In this document: piece by piece, positions 1-8,054 of the stretch
Position numbering within the stretch: position 1 is the first letter of the stretch
How the letters are laid out: each line of letters opens with the position of its first letter
NCBI GenBank assembly: GCA_012727535.1
Contig: JAAYGU010000050.1
Coordinates: 1-37,845 of the forward strand
DNA: 37,845 bases
Origin: Bacillota bacterium
Lineage (GTDB): Bacteria; Bacillota; UBA4882; UBA10575
Direction of reading: 5' to 3'
The notes under the pieces: generated by a model
The model's input: the letters and a program-made list of their open reading frames with translations, nothing else
Databases searched by the model: none
Told to the model about the DNA's origin: nothing
Position numbers and translations under genes: made by a program

Positions 1-7
1 TAGTTAC

Positions 8-178
8 CTCTTAAGGTGCCTTTACAGGCTTAATAGGGAAACAGGTGCAAATCCTGTACGGTCCCGCCACTGTGAGAGGGGAGTTATCTTGACCAAAGCC
101 ACTGGCTGGTGCCGGGAAGGCGTCAAGAAGCGATGATCCCGAGTCAGGAGACCTGCCTTAAGTAGTCGCTCGCATAAC
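8..178 (+). promoter_or_regulatory. Cobalamin riboswitch aptamer
   Basis: The RNA binds adenosylcobalamin or a related cobalamin and controls the btuB-tonB-exbB-exbD operon. The conserved core is clear: AAGGTGCC near 13-20, AGGGAAACAGGTGCAAATCC around 37-56, the CGGTCCCGCCACTGTGA block at 59-75, a second GCCACTG at 98-104, GGGAAGGCG around 115-123, and CCGAGTCAGGAGACCTGCC at 139-157. The closing stem P1 pairs CTTAAGG (10-16) with CCTTAAG (156-162). A hairpin followed by a T run lies downstream at 215-249, so the switch most likely acts by premature termination. The operon promoter lies left of the window. Confidence 0.96.
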
Positions 179-214
179 CTACGGACGATAGGGGGTGATG
201 GGTATTTTGCACTC

Positions 215-249
215 AAACCTTTAATCCGCTGTTGGTTAAAGGTTTTTTT
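215..249 (+). terminator. Riboswitch-controlled intrinsic terminator
   Basis: A perfect 10-bp stem, AAACCTTTAA (215-224) with TTAAAGGTTT (236-245), has an 11-nt loop and runs into seven Ts (243-249). It lies between the cobalamin aptamer and btuB and is the natural expression platform: when the ligand is bound, transcription should stop here. No alternative anti-terminator pairing was worked out in detail. Confidence 0.93.
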
Positions 250-311
250 GTGCCAAACAATCCGGTAGACACCCGGTACGAATCTTTAATTTTCAAAGGA
301 GGTTTCTTCAT

Positions 312-2120
312 TTGTTGAAACGTTCATTTATCTGCATACTCCTGCTCGTTCTGCTCTGCACGGTTACTTTTGCAGCCGGAGCGGAGGAAGAAGAGCAGTT
401 TCATCTCGAACTGGTCGTTACTGCCACGAAAATTCCGCAGGAAATTACCGAGGCACCGGGGATGGTTTATACCATTGACCAAGAGGATATAGAAGCTAAC
501 CAGAACAAAACTGTCGCCGATTTACTTACCGACGAAGGTTTTACGATTTCAACTTATGGCGGGGAGGCTAATCAAGCTACCGTCCGGTTGGACAGCTCTT
601 CAGCGGAACAAACACTCATTATGGTTGATGGGATACCGCTCCACGGCGGAACCATGGGGATCATTGATCTGAGTTATTTTCCAGTAACCGGTACCGAAAA
701 GATTGAAGTGGTCAAAGGCCCCTTATCCGCCCTCTATGGTGCCAATGCCCTGGGCGGGGTGGTCAATATTATTCCGAATCTAACCGGGAAACCGGGACTC
801 GGCTTCACCCTGAGCGGCGGTTCCTACCTTTCCGGACGAACCGGTCTTACGCTGATCAGGGAAAACTGGGGAATTGCCATGGGCGGCAGTACCACAGACG
901 GGCATCGCGCCCACTCGGCGACGACCGGCCATTATCTGGCGGTCCAATACAATCCGCTCGACACGCCGGACGGTTTACTCAAAATCTATGGTAGTTACCG
1001 GACGAAATCTGCCCAAATCCCAACAAATCTTTTTTGGCCATCATATGGAAACCAAGATGATCAAAACTTCATTTTTAATCTCACTGGGAAAAAAGAGTTC
1101 GATCATAGTTCCCTAGAGGCCAAACTATCCTACCAAACCTGGGACAACTTCTATGAAACTTTAGACGAAAATTTAATCGTCACCGAACAGGATCGCCACC
1201 TCACCTCCCGGTTAGGCACTGATCTGACTTACCGGCTCGAAAGAGGCACTCACCGCTTCCTGGCCGGATTAGACTTTAACTATGATACTACAGACAGCAC
1301 AGCCACCGGTTTTCACCGACGGCGTGGGATCGGCCTCTATCTCCAGGACTTGTGGGATCTTAACGACTACCTTTTACTCCACTCCGGTGTACGATGGGAT
1401 CGGATCGGAGATTTTCAGCCGGCCCTCTCGCCACGTCTCGGCCTTACCTGGTTTATCAACGACCAGTTCAACCTAGGGGTCAATTACGGAACCGCTTTCC
1501 GGATACCAACCATGAACGATATGTATGGCAAATGGGGAGGAAATCCGGACCTTAAACCGGAACAAGGAAAAAAAGTGGAACTAACCACCAGCTGGCAAAA
1601 AGGAGCATTGACCTTTTCCGCCAATGTATTCCGCTCACTTCTCCGTGATGGAATTGTGTGGGCTGATCCCGATGGCGATGGTACGTTCTTACCAGAGAAT
1701 GTGGAAAAGTTAAAAACTGCCGGGTTTAGTCTGCGTTCTGCGTACAACTGGGGACCAATTATAACCGGCCTCAACTATACATATCTTGACCAAAGGGGTT
1801 GGGATCCCCTTAATGCCGGTTTTACCCGGGATTTAAACTTCTTTGGCCAACACCAGGTAAATCTAAAAGTCCAAGCCAAGTGGGGAAGATTTAGGATAAA
1901 AACCAGAGGCCAAGTGGTGGCTGCGCGCCGTGATGAACGTTTTCTAGACAGCACAATGCCGGATTATTTCCTCCTCTCTACGGCTTTAGACTACCAACTT
2001 GATGAGCATTGTACACTTAACCTGGCACTAGAGAATTTAACCGACACCAAATATGAGATTCAATACGGCTATCCAATGCCGGGCCGGTGTTTCCGGCTTA
2101 ATCTGAAGATCCGGTATTGA
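312..2120 (+). CDS. btuB: BtuB-type TonB-dependent outer-membrane cobalamin receptor
   Basis: This is an outer-membrane gated channel that imports cobalamin with energy passed on by TonB. The 602-residue product starts at a TTG, eight bases after AAAGGAGG (296-303). Residues 1-24 form a signal peptide. A TonB-box-like stretch, LELVVTATK, follows near residues 32-40. The plug domain occupies roughly 40-155, with the typical IMVDGIPL and EVVKGPLSALYGANALGGVVNIIP-like signature. The rest is the beta barrel, ending in an aromatic residue (LKIRY) as outer-membrane proteins do. The length matches BtuB. The cobalamin riboswitch directly upstream makes cobalamin or a cobinamide-like corrinoid the likely substrate. 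The gene starts an operon with tonB, exbB and exbD. No btuC, btuD or btuF for inner-membrane uptake is present in the window. Confidence 0.95.
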   Translation: MLKRSFICILLLVLLCTVTFAAGAEEEEQFHLELVVTATKIPQEITEAPGMVYTIDQEDIEANQNKTVADLLTDEGFTISTYGGEANQATVRLDSSSAEQTLIMVDGIPLHGGTMGIIDLSYFPVTGTEKIEVVKGPLSALYGANALGGVVNIIPNLTGKPGLGFTLSGGSYLSGRTGLTLIRENWGIAMGGSTTDGHRAHSATTGHYLAVQYNPLDTPDGLLKIYGSYRTKSAQIPTNLFWPSYGNQDDQNFIFNLTGKKEFDHSSLEAKLSYQTWDNFYETLDENLIVTEQDRHLTSRLGTDLTYRLERGTHRFLAGLDFNYDTTDSTATGFHRRRGIGLYLQDLWDLNDYLLLHSGVRWDRIGDFQPALSPRLGLTWFINDQFNLGVNYGTAFRIPTMNDMYGKWGGNPDLKPEQGKKVELTTSWQKGALTFSANVFRSLLRDGIVWADPDGDGTFLPENVEKLKTAGFSLRSAYNWGPIITGLNYTYLDQRGWDPLNAGFTRDLNFFGQHQVNLKVQAKWGRFRIKTRGQVVAARRDERFLDSTMPDYFLLSTALDYQLDEHCTLNLALENLTDTKYEIQYGYPMPGRCFRLNLKIRY

Positions 2121-2131
2121 GGTGAGTCCCA

Positions 2132-3127
2132 ATGTTCGCCCGGGCTTTAATCATTTCCCTCCTCCTCCATCTGCTCCTCTTTGCTCTAAGCGAAGCAGGA
2201 TTATTTGCTATTTGTCTTCGCCCACCGACGGTCCCCCCCACCGAACCGTCCCGGCGGGTTATAAACCTGGTTGAGCCCTTGAGCTTCGCCGCGGCTGCGG
2301 AGGAGGAGAACCCGGTCGTCACCGCACTACCGCCGGGCGCAAAAACGGTCCACCAATCCGTTGACGATTTAAAGCCCGAGTGCAAACCTGACCCACCCCT
2401 CAATGAGCGGGTAAAAAAAGAAAAAGAAGAAAAAGGGCCGGTTTCTCCTGTCCTTACACCGGCCCCCGCTTCTCTTCCACCAACCGAAGATAATGAAGTT
2501 GTCCCTGAAGATAATGCAGTTCTCCCTTTGTTGCCAGCGCAGTTACCGATTGAAGCGCCGCCGTTACTTGAGCCTACCCCACCCATCTCACCCCCGCCCA
2601 CTGAATCCGTTAATACCTCTCCGTTACCGGAAGGGGCCATGGCCGAAGGAGAGGAACAACCGGAGAGAAGGGATGCATTGGTTGATGAAGCGGGAATTCG
2701 GGTGGGCAATGTACCGGGGACGATTCTTGGACAAGAAGAGCCCGGTGAGTTCGACCTGAATCCCGTCATCCCCACCGCGCTAGGGGCTGTGGAGCAATTA
2801 GAGGTCGGAGGCGTGCCTGACCTTGCTTCCTCTGCCTTAGAGAGCACCCCGTCAACCGGCCCGGTCCAACTCTACCATCCTGCTCCGGTCTATCCCCGCC
2901 AAGCCCGGCGCCGGGGCTGGGAGGGTACGGTTTGCCTGGAAGCCGTGATTAATCGGGAGGGTCAAGTGGTGGCAGTGGCCATCACCGCCTCTTCCGGCTA
3001 TGAGCTGCTCGATCAAGCGGCATGCCAAGCGGTCGAAAAGTGGCGTTATACCTGGCCGGCTGGGGAAACGGCCCTGCCGGATGAGTATTTAATCACGATT
3101 AAAATAAGCTTTCAACTGGAGGAGTAA
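2132..3127 (+). CDS. tonB: TonB energy-transducing protein
   Basis: TonB spans the periplasm and carries energy from the ExbB-ExbD motor to outer-membrane receptors. The 331-residue protein has one N-terminal membrane segment (about 4-22), a long middle region rich in Pro and Glu (about 30-200, with PPTVPPTEPSRR and similar stretches) and a C-terminal TonB domain (about 250-331) with the typical YPRQARRRGWEGTV and ASSGYELLDQAA motifs. The start ATG lies 11 bases after btuB, behind AGGTGAG. Its position between btuB and exbB suggests a TonB devoted mainly to B12 uptake. The middle linker is unusually acidic, and I could not assign any domain to residues 200-245. Confidence 0.93.
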   Translation: MFARALIISLLLHLLLFALSEAGLFAICLRPPTVPPTEPSRRVINLVEPLSFAAAAEEENPVVTALPPGAKTVHQSVDDLKPECKPDPPLNERVKKEKEEKGPVSPVLTPAPASLPPTEDNEVVPEDNAVLPLLPAQLPIEAPPLLEPTPPISPPPTESVNTSPLPEGAMAEGEEQPERRDALVDEAGIRVGNVPGTILGQEEPGEFDLNPVIPTALGAVEQLEVGGVPDLASSALESTPSTGPVQLYHPAPVYPRQARRRGWEGTVCLEAVINREGQVVAVAITASSGYELLDQAACQAVEKWRYTWPAGETALPDEYLITIKISFQLEE

Positions 3128-3129
3128 AG

Positions 3130-3573
3130 ATGTACCTACTTGAACAGGGCGGCTTTTTTATGTGGCCTTTACTGGTCTGCTCCGTCTTAATGGTCGCCAT
3201 TATCCTGGAGCGCTTTTATGTTTTCACTGCTTATATGAAAAAACCTCTCATCTCGTACGAAACACCACAGTTAACCTTAGAGACCCTGCGCCAGCGCCTC
3301 ATTATGCTCAGCACCATTATTACCATCGCTCCCATGCTCGGGCTCTTAGGTACGATCTCCGGTTTAATGAAATGTTTCCAATTGTTGGGCACCCAAGCCA
3401 CCCTCTATAATCCACAGGAAGTTAGTCTGGGCATTAGTGAAGCCCTGCTCACAACGGGTGTGGGCTTGGTTATCACAGTGGTCGGCCAGATCTTTTATAA
3501 TTATTTCCTCGCCCGCTTGGAGCGCTATGTTAACCAGTATAACTTCCAGCTCGAGGAGGGTACAGATGAATAA
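3130..3573 (+). CDS. exbB: ExbB/MotA/TolQ-family proton channel subunit (short)
   Basis: ExbB forms the inner-membrane proton channel that powers TonB. The 147-residue product has three membrane segments (about 10-30, 58-78 and 107-130) and the family motifs MWPLLVCSVLMVAIILERF near the start and APMLGLLGTISGLMKCFQ around 63-80. It is much shorter than E. coli ExbB (about 240 residues) because the first cytoplasmic loop is nearly absent; short forms of this kind occur elsewhere in the MotA/TolQ/ExbB family. The ATG follows GGAGGAG, which overlaps the tonB stop. The gene overlaps exbD by eight bases, so the two are translationally coupled. Confidence 0.9.
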   Translation: MYLLEQGGFFMWPLLVCSVLMVAIILERFYVFTAYMKKPLISYETPQLTLETLRQRLIMLSTIITIAPMLGLLGTISGLMKCFQLLGTQATLYNPQEVSLGISEALLTTGVGLVITVVGQIFYNYFLARLERYVNQYNFQLEEGTDE

Positions 3574-3982
3574 GCAGCCACTTACCCTCCGACCTCTCCC
3601 GAAACCGCGCGTGGAGATCATCAACCTGATTGATGTCATGATCACGCTGGTCGCTTTTTTCATGCTGACCACCGTCTTTGCCGGGCAACAACAACGCTTG
3701 GAGCTCGAGCTGCCGGTCGTCCAGAACGGGGAAAACAACTCATCCCTGCCGGAACACGAGTTTCTCCTGATTGAACTGGATCACGACGGAAAGCTCTCTT
3801 TTCAGGGTTCACACCTCCCGCTTTCCGCCCTCCCCACAGTGCTCCTGGAACAAAACCCGGCCCGGCCGGTCCTACTTAGAGCAGACCGTACCTGTTCTTA
3901 TGAAATGGTGGTCTGGATCATTGACCAGCTCAAGGCGGCCGGCCTTAACCAACTGGCGCTGGAAGTCAAAACAGCCCAATAA
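3566..3982 (+). CDS. exbD: ExbD/TolR-family proton channel subunit
   Basis: ExbD is the partner of ExbB. It has one membrane helix and a periplasmic domain and couples proton flow to TonB. I chose the ATG at 3566 because GAGGAGGG (3553-3560) sits at ideal distance and the resulting 138-residue protein has the normal ExbD N terminus. A short basic cytoplasmic part is followed by INLIDVMITLVAFFMLTTVF, whose Asp near residue 23 matches the essential membrane Asp of the family. The C-terminal part has the usual ExbD fold, ending in LALEVKTAQ. The gene overlaps exbB by eight bases and is the last of the operon. No strong terminator was seen downstream, only a short GCGCTG/CAGCGC hairpin at about 3991-4012 without a T run. 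Confidence 0.92.
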   Translation: MNKQPLTLRPLPKPRVEIINLIDVMITLVAFFMLTTVFAGQQQRLELELPVVQNGENNSSLPEHEFLLIELDHDGKLSFQGSHLPLSALPTVLLEQNPARPVLLRADRTCSYEMVVWIIDQLKAAGLNQLALEVKTAQ

Positions 3983-4066
3983 GTTTTTCCGCGCTGCGAC
4001 TCCCTCCAGCGCCGCCTCATTCTATGCTAAACTTAGGAATCATTCTTCTGTTTGCAGCTGCCTTTC

Positions 4067-5680
4067 TTAATAGAGGCGCTCATAATATTCTTCAACCATC
4101 CGCTGAGCGGAAAACTGCCACTGGGTCTGTTCGATACTGGCGCGCATCATCCTTTCCCATTGATCACGCCGCTCGTAATAAGTGGGGATAATATCCTGCA
4201 GTAAGGTATGGTAAAGGGACTCTAGATCCACCCGATCCTGTCCCGGCCCCTCGTATCCATCACCAATCTGCCAGCCGGTTTCCCCCGGCTGATACCCTTC
4301 CGGCCACCAGCCGTCTAAGACGCTGAAGTTTAGAACCCCGTTCATCGCCGCCTTCATCCCCGAAGTCCCGCTGGCTTCCATCGGCCGGCGCGGGTTGTTG
4401 AGCCACAGATCACAGCCGCGAGTCATGAGTCGTCCGATCTTCATATCATAATCCTGTAGAAAGACCACGCTCTCCGGATAACGCGAGGCGACCTTATAGA
4501 TCCGGGCCACAATCTTCTTCCCCTCCAGGTCATTGGGGTGCGCTTTCCCGGAGAAGATCAACTGGAGTTGCCCCGCTTGGAGTAAAGGATCGATCACCTC
4601 CAGCTCCCGAAAGATCAGATCGCCTCTTTTATACGCGGCCATGCGCCGGGCAAACCCGATCGTCAATACTTCTTCCTTTAAACGTACCCCATTCCTTAGG
4701 TAGACCTCCTCCAGCAATTTCCGTTTCGCCGCCAGATGGGCGGCCCAGAGACTTTCTCCCCGCTGATGGGCGAGGACAATCTCCGGATCCTGCCAGGTCC
4801 CGCGGTGCACCCCATTCGTTATCCCAATGATCTCCGGAGTTCCTGTTACCCCACTCCACATTTTCCGCGCGGTCGCCGCATGTAATTGGGCCACGGCATT
4901 AACCTTTTTCGCCAGTCGCATACTGGCCACCGTCATGTTAAAAGGCTCGCCCCCCAGCTTTAACATTTCGCCATAGGTCAAGCCGTTGTAGGCACCCATA
5001 TACCTAAGCAGTTCATGCTCATGGACCTCATTCCCCTCTTTCACTGGGGTATGGGTCGTGAAGACAATCTGTTCCCTGGTTGCCGCCAAGTCCTCCTCAA
5101 ATGAGATGCCCTGTACTTCAATCTTTTCCCGTAGTAACTCGATTCCGGCCGGCAGCGGGTGACTATCATTAAAATGATAGACATCCACCTTAATCCCCAG
5201 CTTCTTGAGGGCACGAATCCCCCCGATCCCCAGGATCATCTCCTGGGCAATCCGCTCTTCGGAAAACCACCCATAGAGCTGCCCGGTGATCAAGCGGTCA
5301 TTATTCTCCGGGAGGTTGGCATCGAGGAGATACAAGGGCGCGTTCTGGAAAGCCGTACACTTCCAGACCTTGCAACGGACCTGCCGCCCCCTGATCCGCA
5401 CCTGGACGGTCACGCCGGTATCCTCCAAAAAGTCATACTGATATTCGTGATAGCAATCGTAGACCAGACCATGGCGGTCAATTAACTGCCGGGTATACCC
5501 CTGACGCCAGAGGATCCCGACGCCAACTAAGGGATAGTTGCCATCCCGGGCGGCTTTCAAGATATCTCCGGCAAGAATCCCCAAACCTCCCGAGTAGATC
5601 TTAAAATCCTCATGGAGACCAAATTCCATACAAAAATAGGCAACTCTAGGCCGTTTGACTTCTTCAACCCCGATTTTCAC
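4067..5680 (-). CDS. glgP: Alpha-glucan phosphorylase, short GT35 type
   Basis: The enzyme splits alpha-1,4-glucans with phosphate to give glucose 1-phosphate, using pyridoxal phosphate, in the cytoplasm. The 537-residue protein belongs to the short GT35 branch (about 550 residues, as in Thermotoga AgpA) rather than the roughly 800-residue GlgP type. Recognisable blocks are SGGLGILAGD near 30-39, HFNDSHP near 169-175, the FARRMAAYKR block near 343-352, and RRPMEASGTSGMKAAMNG near 431-448, in which Lys443 should hold the cofactor. The GTG start follows GGAGGGG with eight bases between and overlaps the TGA of the upstream GH13 gene by four bases, which indicates translational coupling. The pair probably breaks down storage glucan or maltodextrins. 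Confidence 0.93.
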   Translation of the reverse strand: MKIGVEEVKRPRVAYFCMEFGLHEDFKIYSGGLGILAGDILKAARDGNYPLVGVGILWRQGYTRQLIDRHGLVYDCYHEYQYDFLEDTGVTVQVRIRGRQVRCKVWKCTAFQNAPLYLLDANLPENNDRLITGQLYGWFSEERIAQEMILGIGGIRALKKLGIKVDVYHFNDSHPLPAGIELLREKIEVQGISFEEDLAATREQIVFTTHTPVKEGNEVHEHELLRYMGAYNGLTYGEMLKLGGEPFNMTVASMRLAKKVNAVAQLHAATARKMWSGVTGTPEIIGITNGVHRGTWQDPEIVLAHQRGESLWAAHLAAKRKLLEEVYLRNGVRLKEEVLTIGFARRMAAYKRGDLIFRELEVIDPLLQAGQLQLIFSGKAHPNDLEGKKIVARIYKVASRYPESVVFLQDYDMKIGRLMTRGCDLWLNNPRRPMEASGTSGMKAAMNGVLNFSVLDGWWPEGYQPGETGWQIGDGYEGPGQDRVDLESLYHTLLQDIIPTYYERRDQWERMMRASIEQTQWQFSAQRMVEEYYERLY

Positions 5681-7731
5681 CTGTTTTCCCCTCCAGTAAA
5701 CTTGTTGGCAAACCCAATCAGCACTTCACCCGGATGAAGCAGGCGTTTCTCCTTTAAAATCCACTGCTGGTCCGCTAATCCTCCGGCGGTATGAACCAGC
5801 GTCACTGCGGAAAAGCTTTGGCGGAGCTCTCCCGGTAATAGTTCCGCTCCCGTTACCCTGACCTGGTTCCGGAAGTCACGGTTGGCAATAAAGAGTAATA
5901 ATTGACCTAGCTCCGCCGTGAAATAAGCAAAATGAACCAGTTTTTTTCTGGTAATCCGCAGACTCGCTTTGACTAAATTCTCCTTCTGCAGGAGATGAAG
6001 GAAACGCCGGCGTAAAGTTGCTGCCTTGCGCAGTAGCGTAAGCATAAACTCGCGCTCTTCATTCAGCCAAGGCAGCCGGTACAGGTCAAAAAAAGCCAGT
6101 TTCCCGTACATGGGATCATCTTCCGCCAGCACATACCGGCCGGCCGCCGTATTATCCAACCCTAAATTCATTGGTTGCTTCTCCATTAGCTCCATTCCGT
6201 TATTGATTAGCGGGACAACCTTCGGCAGAAAATAGTTTAATAGCACCAAAAGCTCTAAGCGGGTTTTCTCCGGATGGTACCAGGCCGCCCGCGGAGTATC
6301 GGGCAGCTCAAGCGCGCCGGTTAAGGGTAGCTTGGATGATTGTAACAGCGTAAAAACTTTACGACTGAACCCCTTCTTCCCGACCTCCTTATACTTGAGC
6401 CACAGGTCGCCAGTGATAAAGTCGTACCCACATTCCTTGGCCAGAGCAGAATTTTTCGCATTAAACTCTTCCGACCAGAGGATAAAATCGGGCCGACCAG
6501 CCCGGGCCTTTTCAATGATCGCCCGGTTCAAGGCCGAAGGTAAAGCATGTCCCATGTCGATGCGGGCGCCGTCAATCCCAAATTTATCCCGGTAATAGGG
6601 GATGATATTCGTTATATACTCCCATAACTCCCGATTGGGGACTTCGCCCGGATAGTGATTTAAACGGGCAATATCCTGTAAAAGGTAAGGAGGTTGCTCC
6701 GGTGTAATGTATTTCCTGGCCTTGGGATGATGGTCGAAGTAATACCGCAGATAAGTCACATCTTCCCAAGGTGGCTGCGGGTCACCGATCACATCAGAAA
6801 AACCCGGAACCGTGGTCACCCCAAACTCTTGTTCAATCAGGGTGAGGGGATTTTCCTTACTATGGCCGTACTCTTCCTGGAAAGCCTTCCAGCGCTTAGG
6901 ATCCAGTTCCGACGGGGAAGGCCGGAACTTCGCCAGGTAACTTTGGATCTCTTTTGCTTTGTATAAAACCTCTACCTCTTGCTGGCTGCGCCCGTCCGCT
7001 CTCTTAACCTTCTTCACGGTTGGGGGAGCAAAACCATCGTTGGCGGCGAGGTCTATCCAGTAAAACCATTCCGGATGCCCACTGATTAAGTCATTATCGC
7101 GGGAGGCAGTCCGGAAGGCAAAATCGAGCATCACCTGGCAACCCAGCAAATGACAGCCTTCGACGAAGGCACCAAACTCCGTCGCCAGTAAGGACGGGGT
7201 CATCTCTCCTAGTAGCGGATCGTGGAGCAGCGGATCTAATTGGTAAAAATTCTTAATCGCATAGGGGCTGCCCAGTTCTCCCTTCTTATATATTTCTCCG
7301 ATGGCAAAGATCGGCAATAAGTAAATAATGTCAACGCCCAAACTTTTCAGGAAAGGAAGAAGGGCGATTGCCTTTAAAAAAGTCCCGGGCAGGAGCGGTT
7401 CGCCCGGATAGTGGTCCCAGGCGGTCAAGGTCCGTAACAGAGTACTATAAATAATTCTCCCACTGAGCTTGTCTCCAGTTTTGGGAGGTTCTTCGTTCCT
7501 GCCCTGGCCCTGTTCGTTTGTTCCCCGGCTGTTTTCGCCTTGGGTACAGATCCATTCCAATGCCGCCCGAAAGTATTGGGCCGGATTAACGCTAATCTCT
7601 CCCGGCCGTGTTGGTGCGATCGTATAATCTTTAAAGCCAAAACAATTCCAAACCTCCGGGAGGAAATATGGTCTTTCGGCATTGGCCTCTTTCCGCTGCA
7701 ACAGCTCGATTAGGGTTTTTAGATTTGTCAT
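5677..7731 (-). CDS. GH13 alpha-amylase-family enzyme (maltosyltransferase/amylase-like)
   Basis: This is a cytoplasmic GH13 enzyme (no signal peptide) expected to hydrolyse or transfer alpha-1,4-glucan units. In the 684-residue protein I see region II as DGARID with nucleophile Asp392, region III as WSEEF with the acid/base Glu at 421 or 422, and region IV as LPDTPR with Asp478. The usual His of the NHD motif in region IV is replaced by Pro477. A long insertion (about 225-345) follows the first beta strands, and the C-terminal part (about 595-684) looks like a beta-sandwich domain. The context with a short glucan phosphorylase recalls Thermotoga maltosyltransferase, but I cannot fix the activity from sequence. 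The ATG lacks a close Shine-Dalgarno; GAGGAG lies about 16 bases upstream. Confidence 0.85.
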   Translation of the reverse strand: MTNLKTLIELLQRKEANAERPYFLPEVWNCFGFKDYTIAPTRPGEISVNPAQYFRAALEWICTQGENSRGTNEQGQGRNEEPPKTGDKLSGRIIYSTLLRTLTAWDHYPGEPLLPGTFLKAIALLPFLKSLGVDIIYLLPIFAIGEIYKKGELGSPYAIKNFYQLDPLLHDPLLGEMTPSLLATEFGAFVEGCHLLGCQVMLDFAFRTASRDNDLISGHPEWFYWIDLAANDGFAPPTVKKVKRADGRSQQEVEVLYKAKEIQSYLAKFRPSPSELDPKRWKAFQEEYGHSKENPLTLIEQEFGVTTVPGFSDVIGDPQPPWEDVTYLRYYFDHHPKARKYITPEQPPYLLQDIARLNHYPGEVPNRELWEYITNIIPYYRDKFGIDGARIDMGHALPSALNRAIIEKARAGRPDFILWSEEFNAKNSALAKECGYDFITGDLWLKYKEVGKKGFSRKVFTLLQSSKLPLTGALELPDTPRAAWYHPEKTRLELLVLLNYFLPKVVPLINNGMELMEKQPMNLGLDNTAAGRYVLAEDDPMYGKLAFFDLYRLPWLNEEREFMLTLLRKAATLRRRFLHLLQKENLVKASLRITRKKLVHFAYFTAELGQLLLFIANRDFRNQVRVTGAELLPGELRQSFSAVTLVHTAGGLADQQWILKEKRLLHPGEVLIGFANKFTGGENR

Positions 7732-8054
7732 CTTCGACTGCTGTTTCTCTCCTCTTGGCGACTCCTCCCTCTGGCCAGGTGAATGTCTAGACCAAGAGTC
7801 CTTCCTCTATTTTCGCCTGTTTCTTTTGGGAAAAACCATTCCACTAAGCTAATTTCACCCTCTAGTCTAACCTTTATCATTCAACTTTACTTATTTCGGC
7901 GCTCCTTTTTGATCTTGCCTAGCAAATCTCTTTCCCGTTTCGCTCGTCGCTTGTTTTTAACTATTCATACTTGTATTCAACGCTTGCCTTCCAAACAACC
8001 TATTGTTCCTGGCTATTTATGCTCTGCCGTGCTCCTTTAGGTGTTCCCGTCACT
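7732..8054. other. Intergenic stretch without a recognised gene
   Basis: This 323-base stretch separates the start of the GH13 gene from the end of the PiT gene, both on the minus strand, so it should hold the promoter of the glucan operon and the end of the phosphate transporter transcript. It is strongly strand-biased, being purine-rich on the minus strand. I found no convincing -35/-10 pair, no terminator hairpin and no known riboswitch. An open frame on the plus strand (about 7783-8040) has no recognisable protein features and no ribosome binding site, so I do not count it as a gene. Confidence 0.5.

Noticed and set aside
2098-2847. Long minus-strand open frame of about 249 codons over tonB
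   Set aside because: It is antisense to tonB, is low-complexity Ser/Gly/Thr-rich as expected from the complement of a Pro/Glu-rich linker, and has no ribosome binding site; TonB domains are clear on the other strand.
3991-4012. Short GCGCTG/CAGCGC hairpin after exbD as a terminator
   Set aside because: Only six pairs and no T run on either strand; too weak to call.
7783-8040. Plus-strand open frame of 85 codons in the gap before pit
   Set aside because: No ribosome binding site, no family resemblance, and composition typical of the complement of a purine-rich leader.
7732-8054. Riboswitch in the purine-rich leader of the glucan operon
   Set aside because: No conserved core of a known class and no convincing long pairing could be found by eye.
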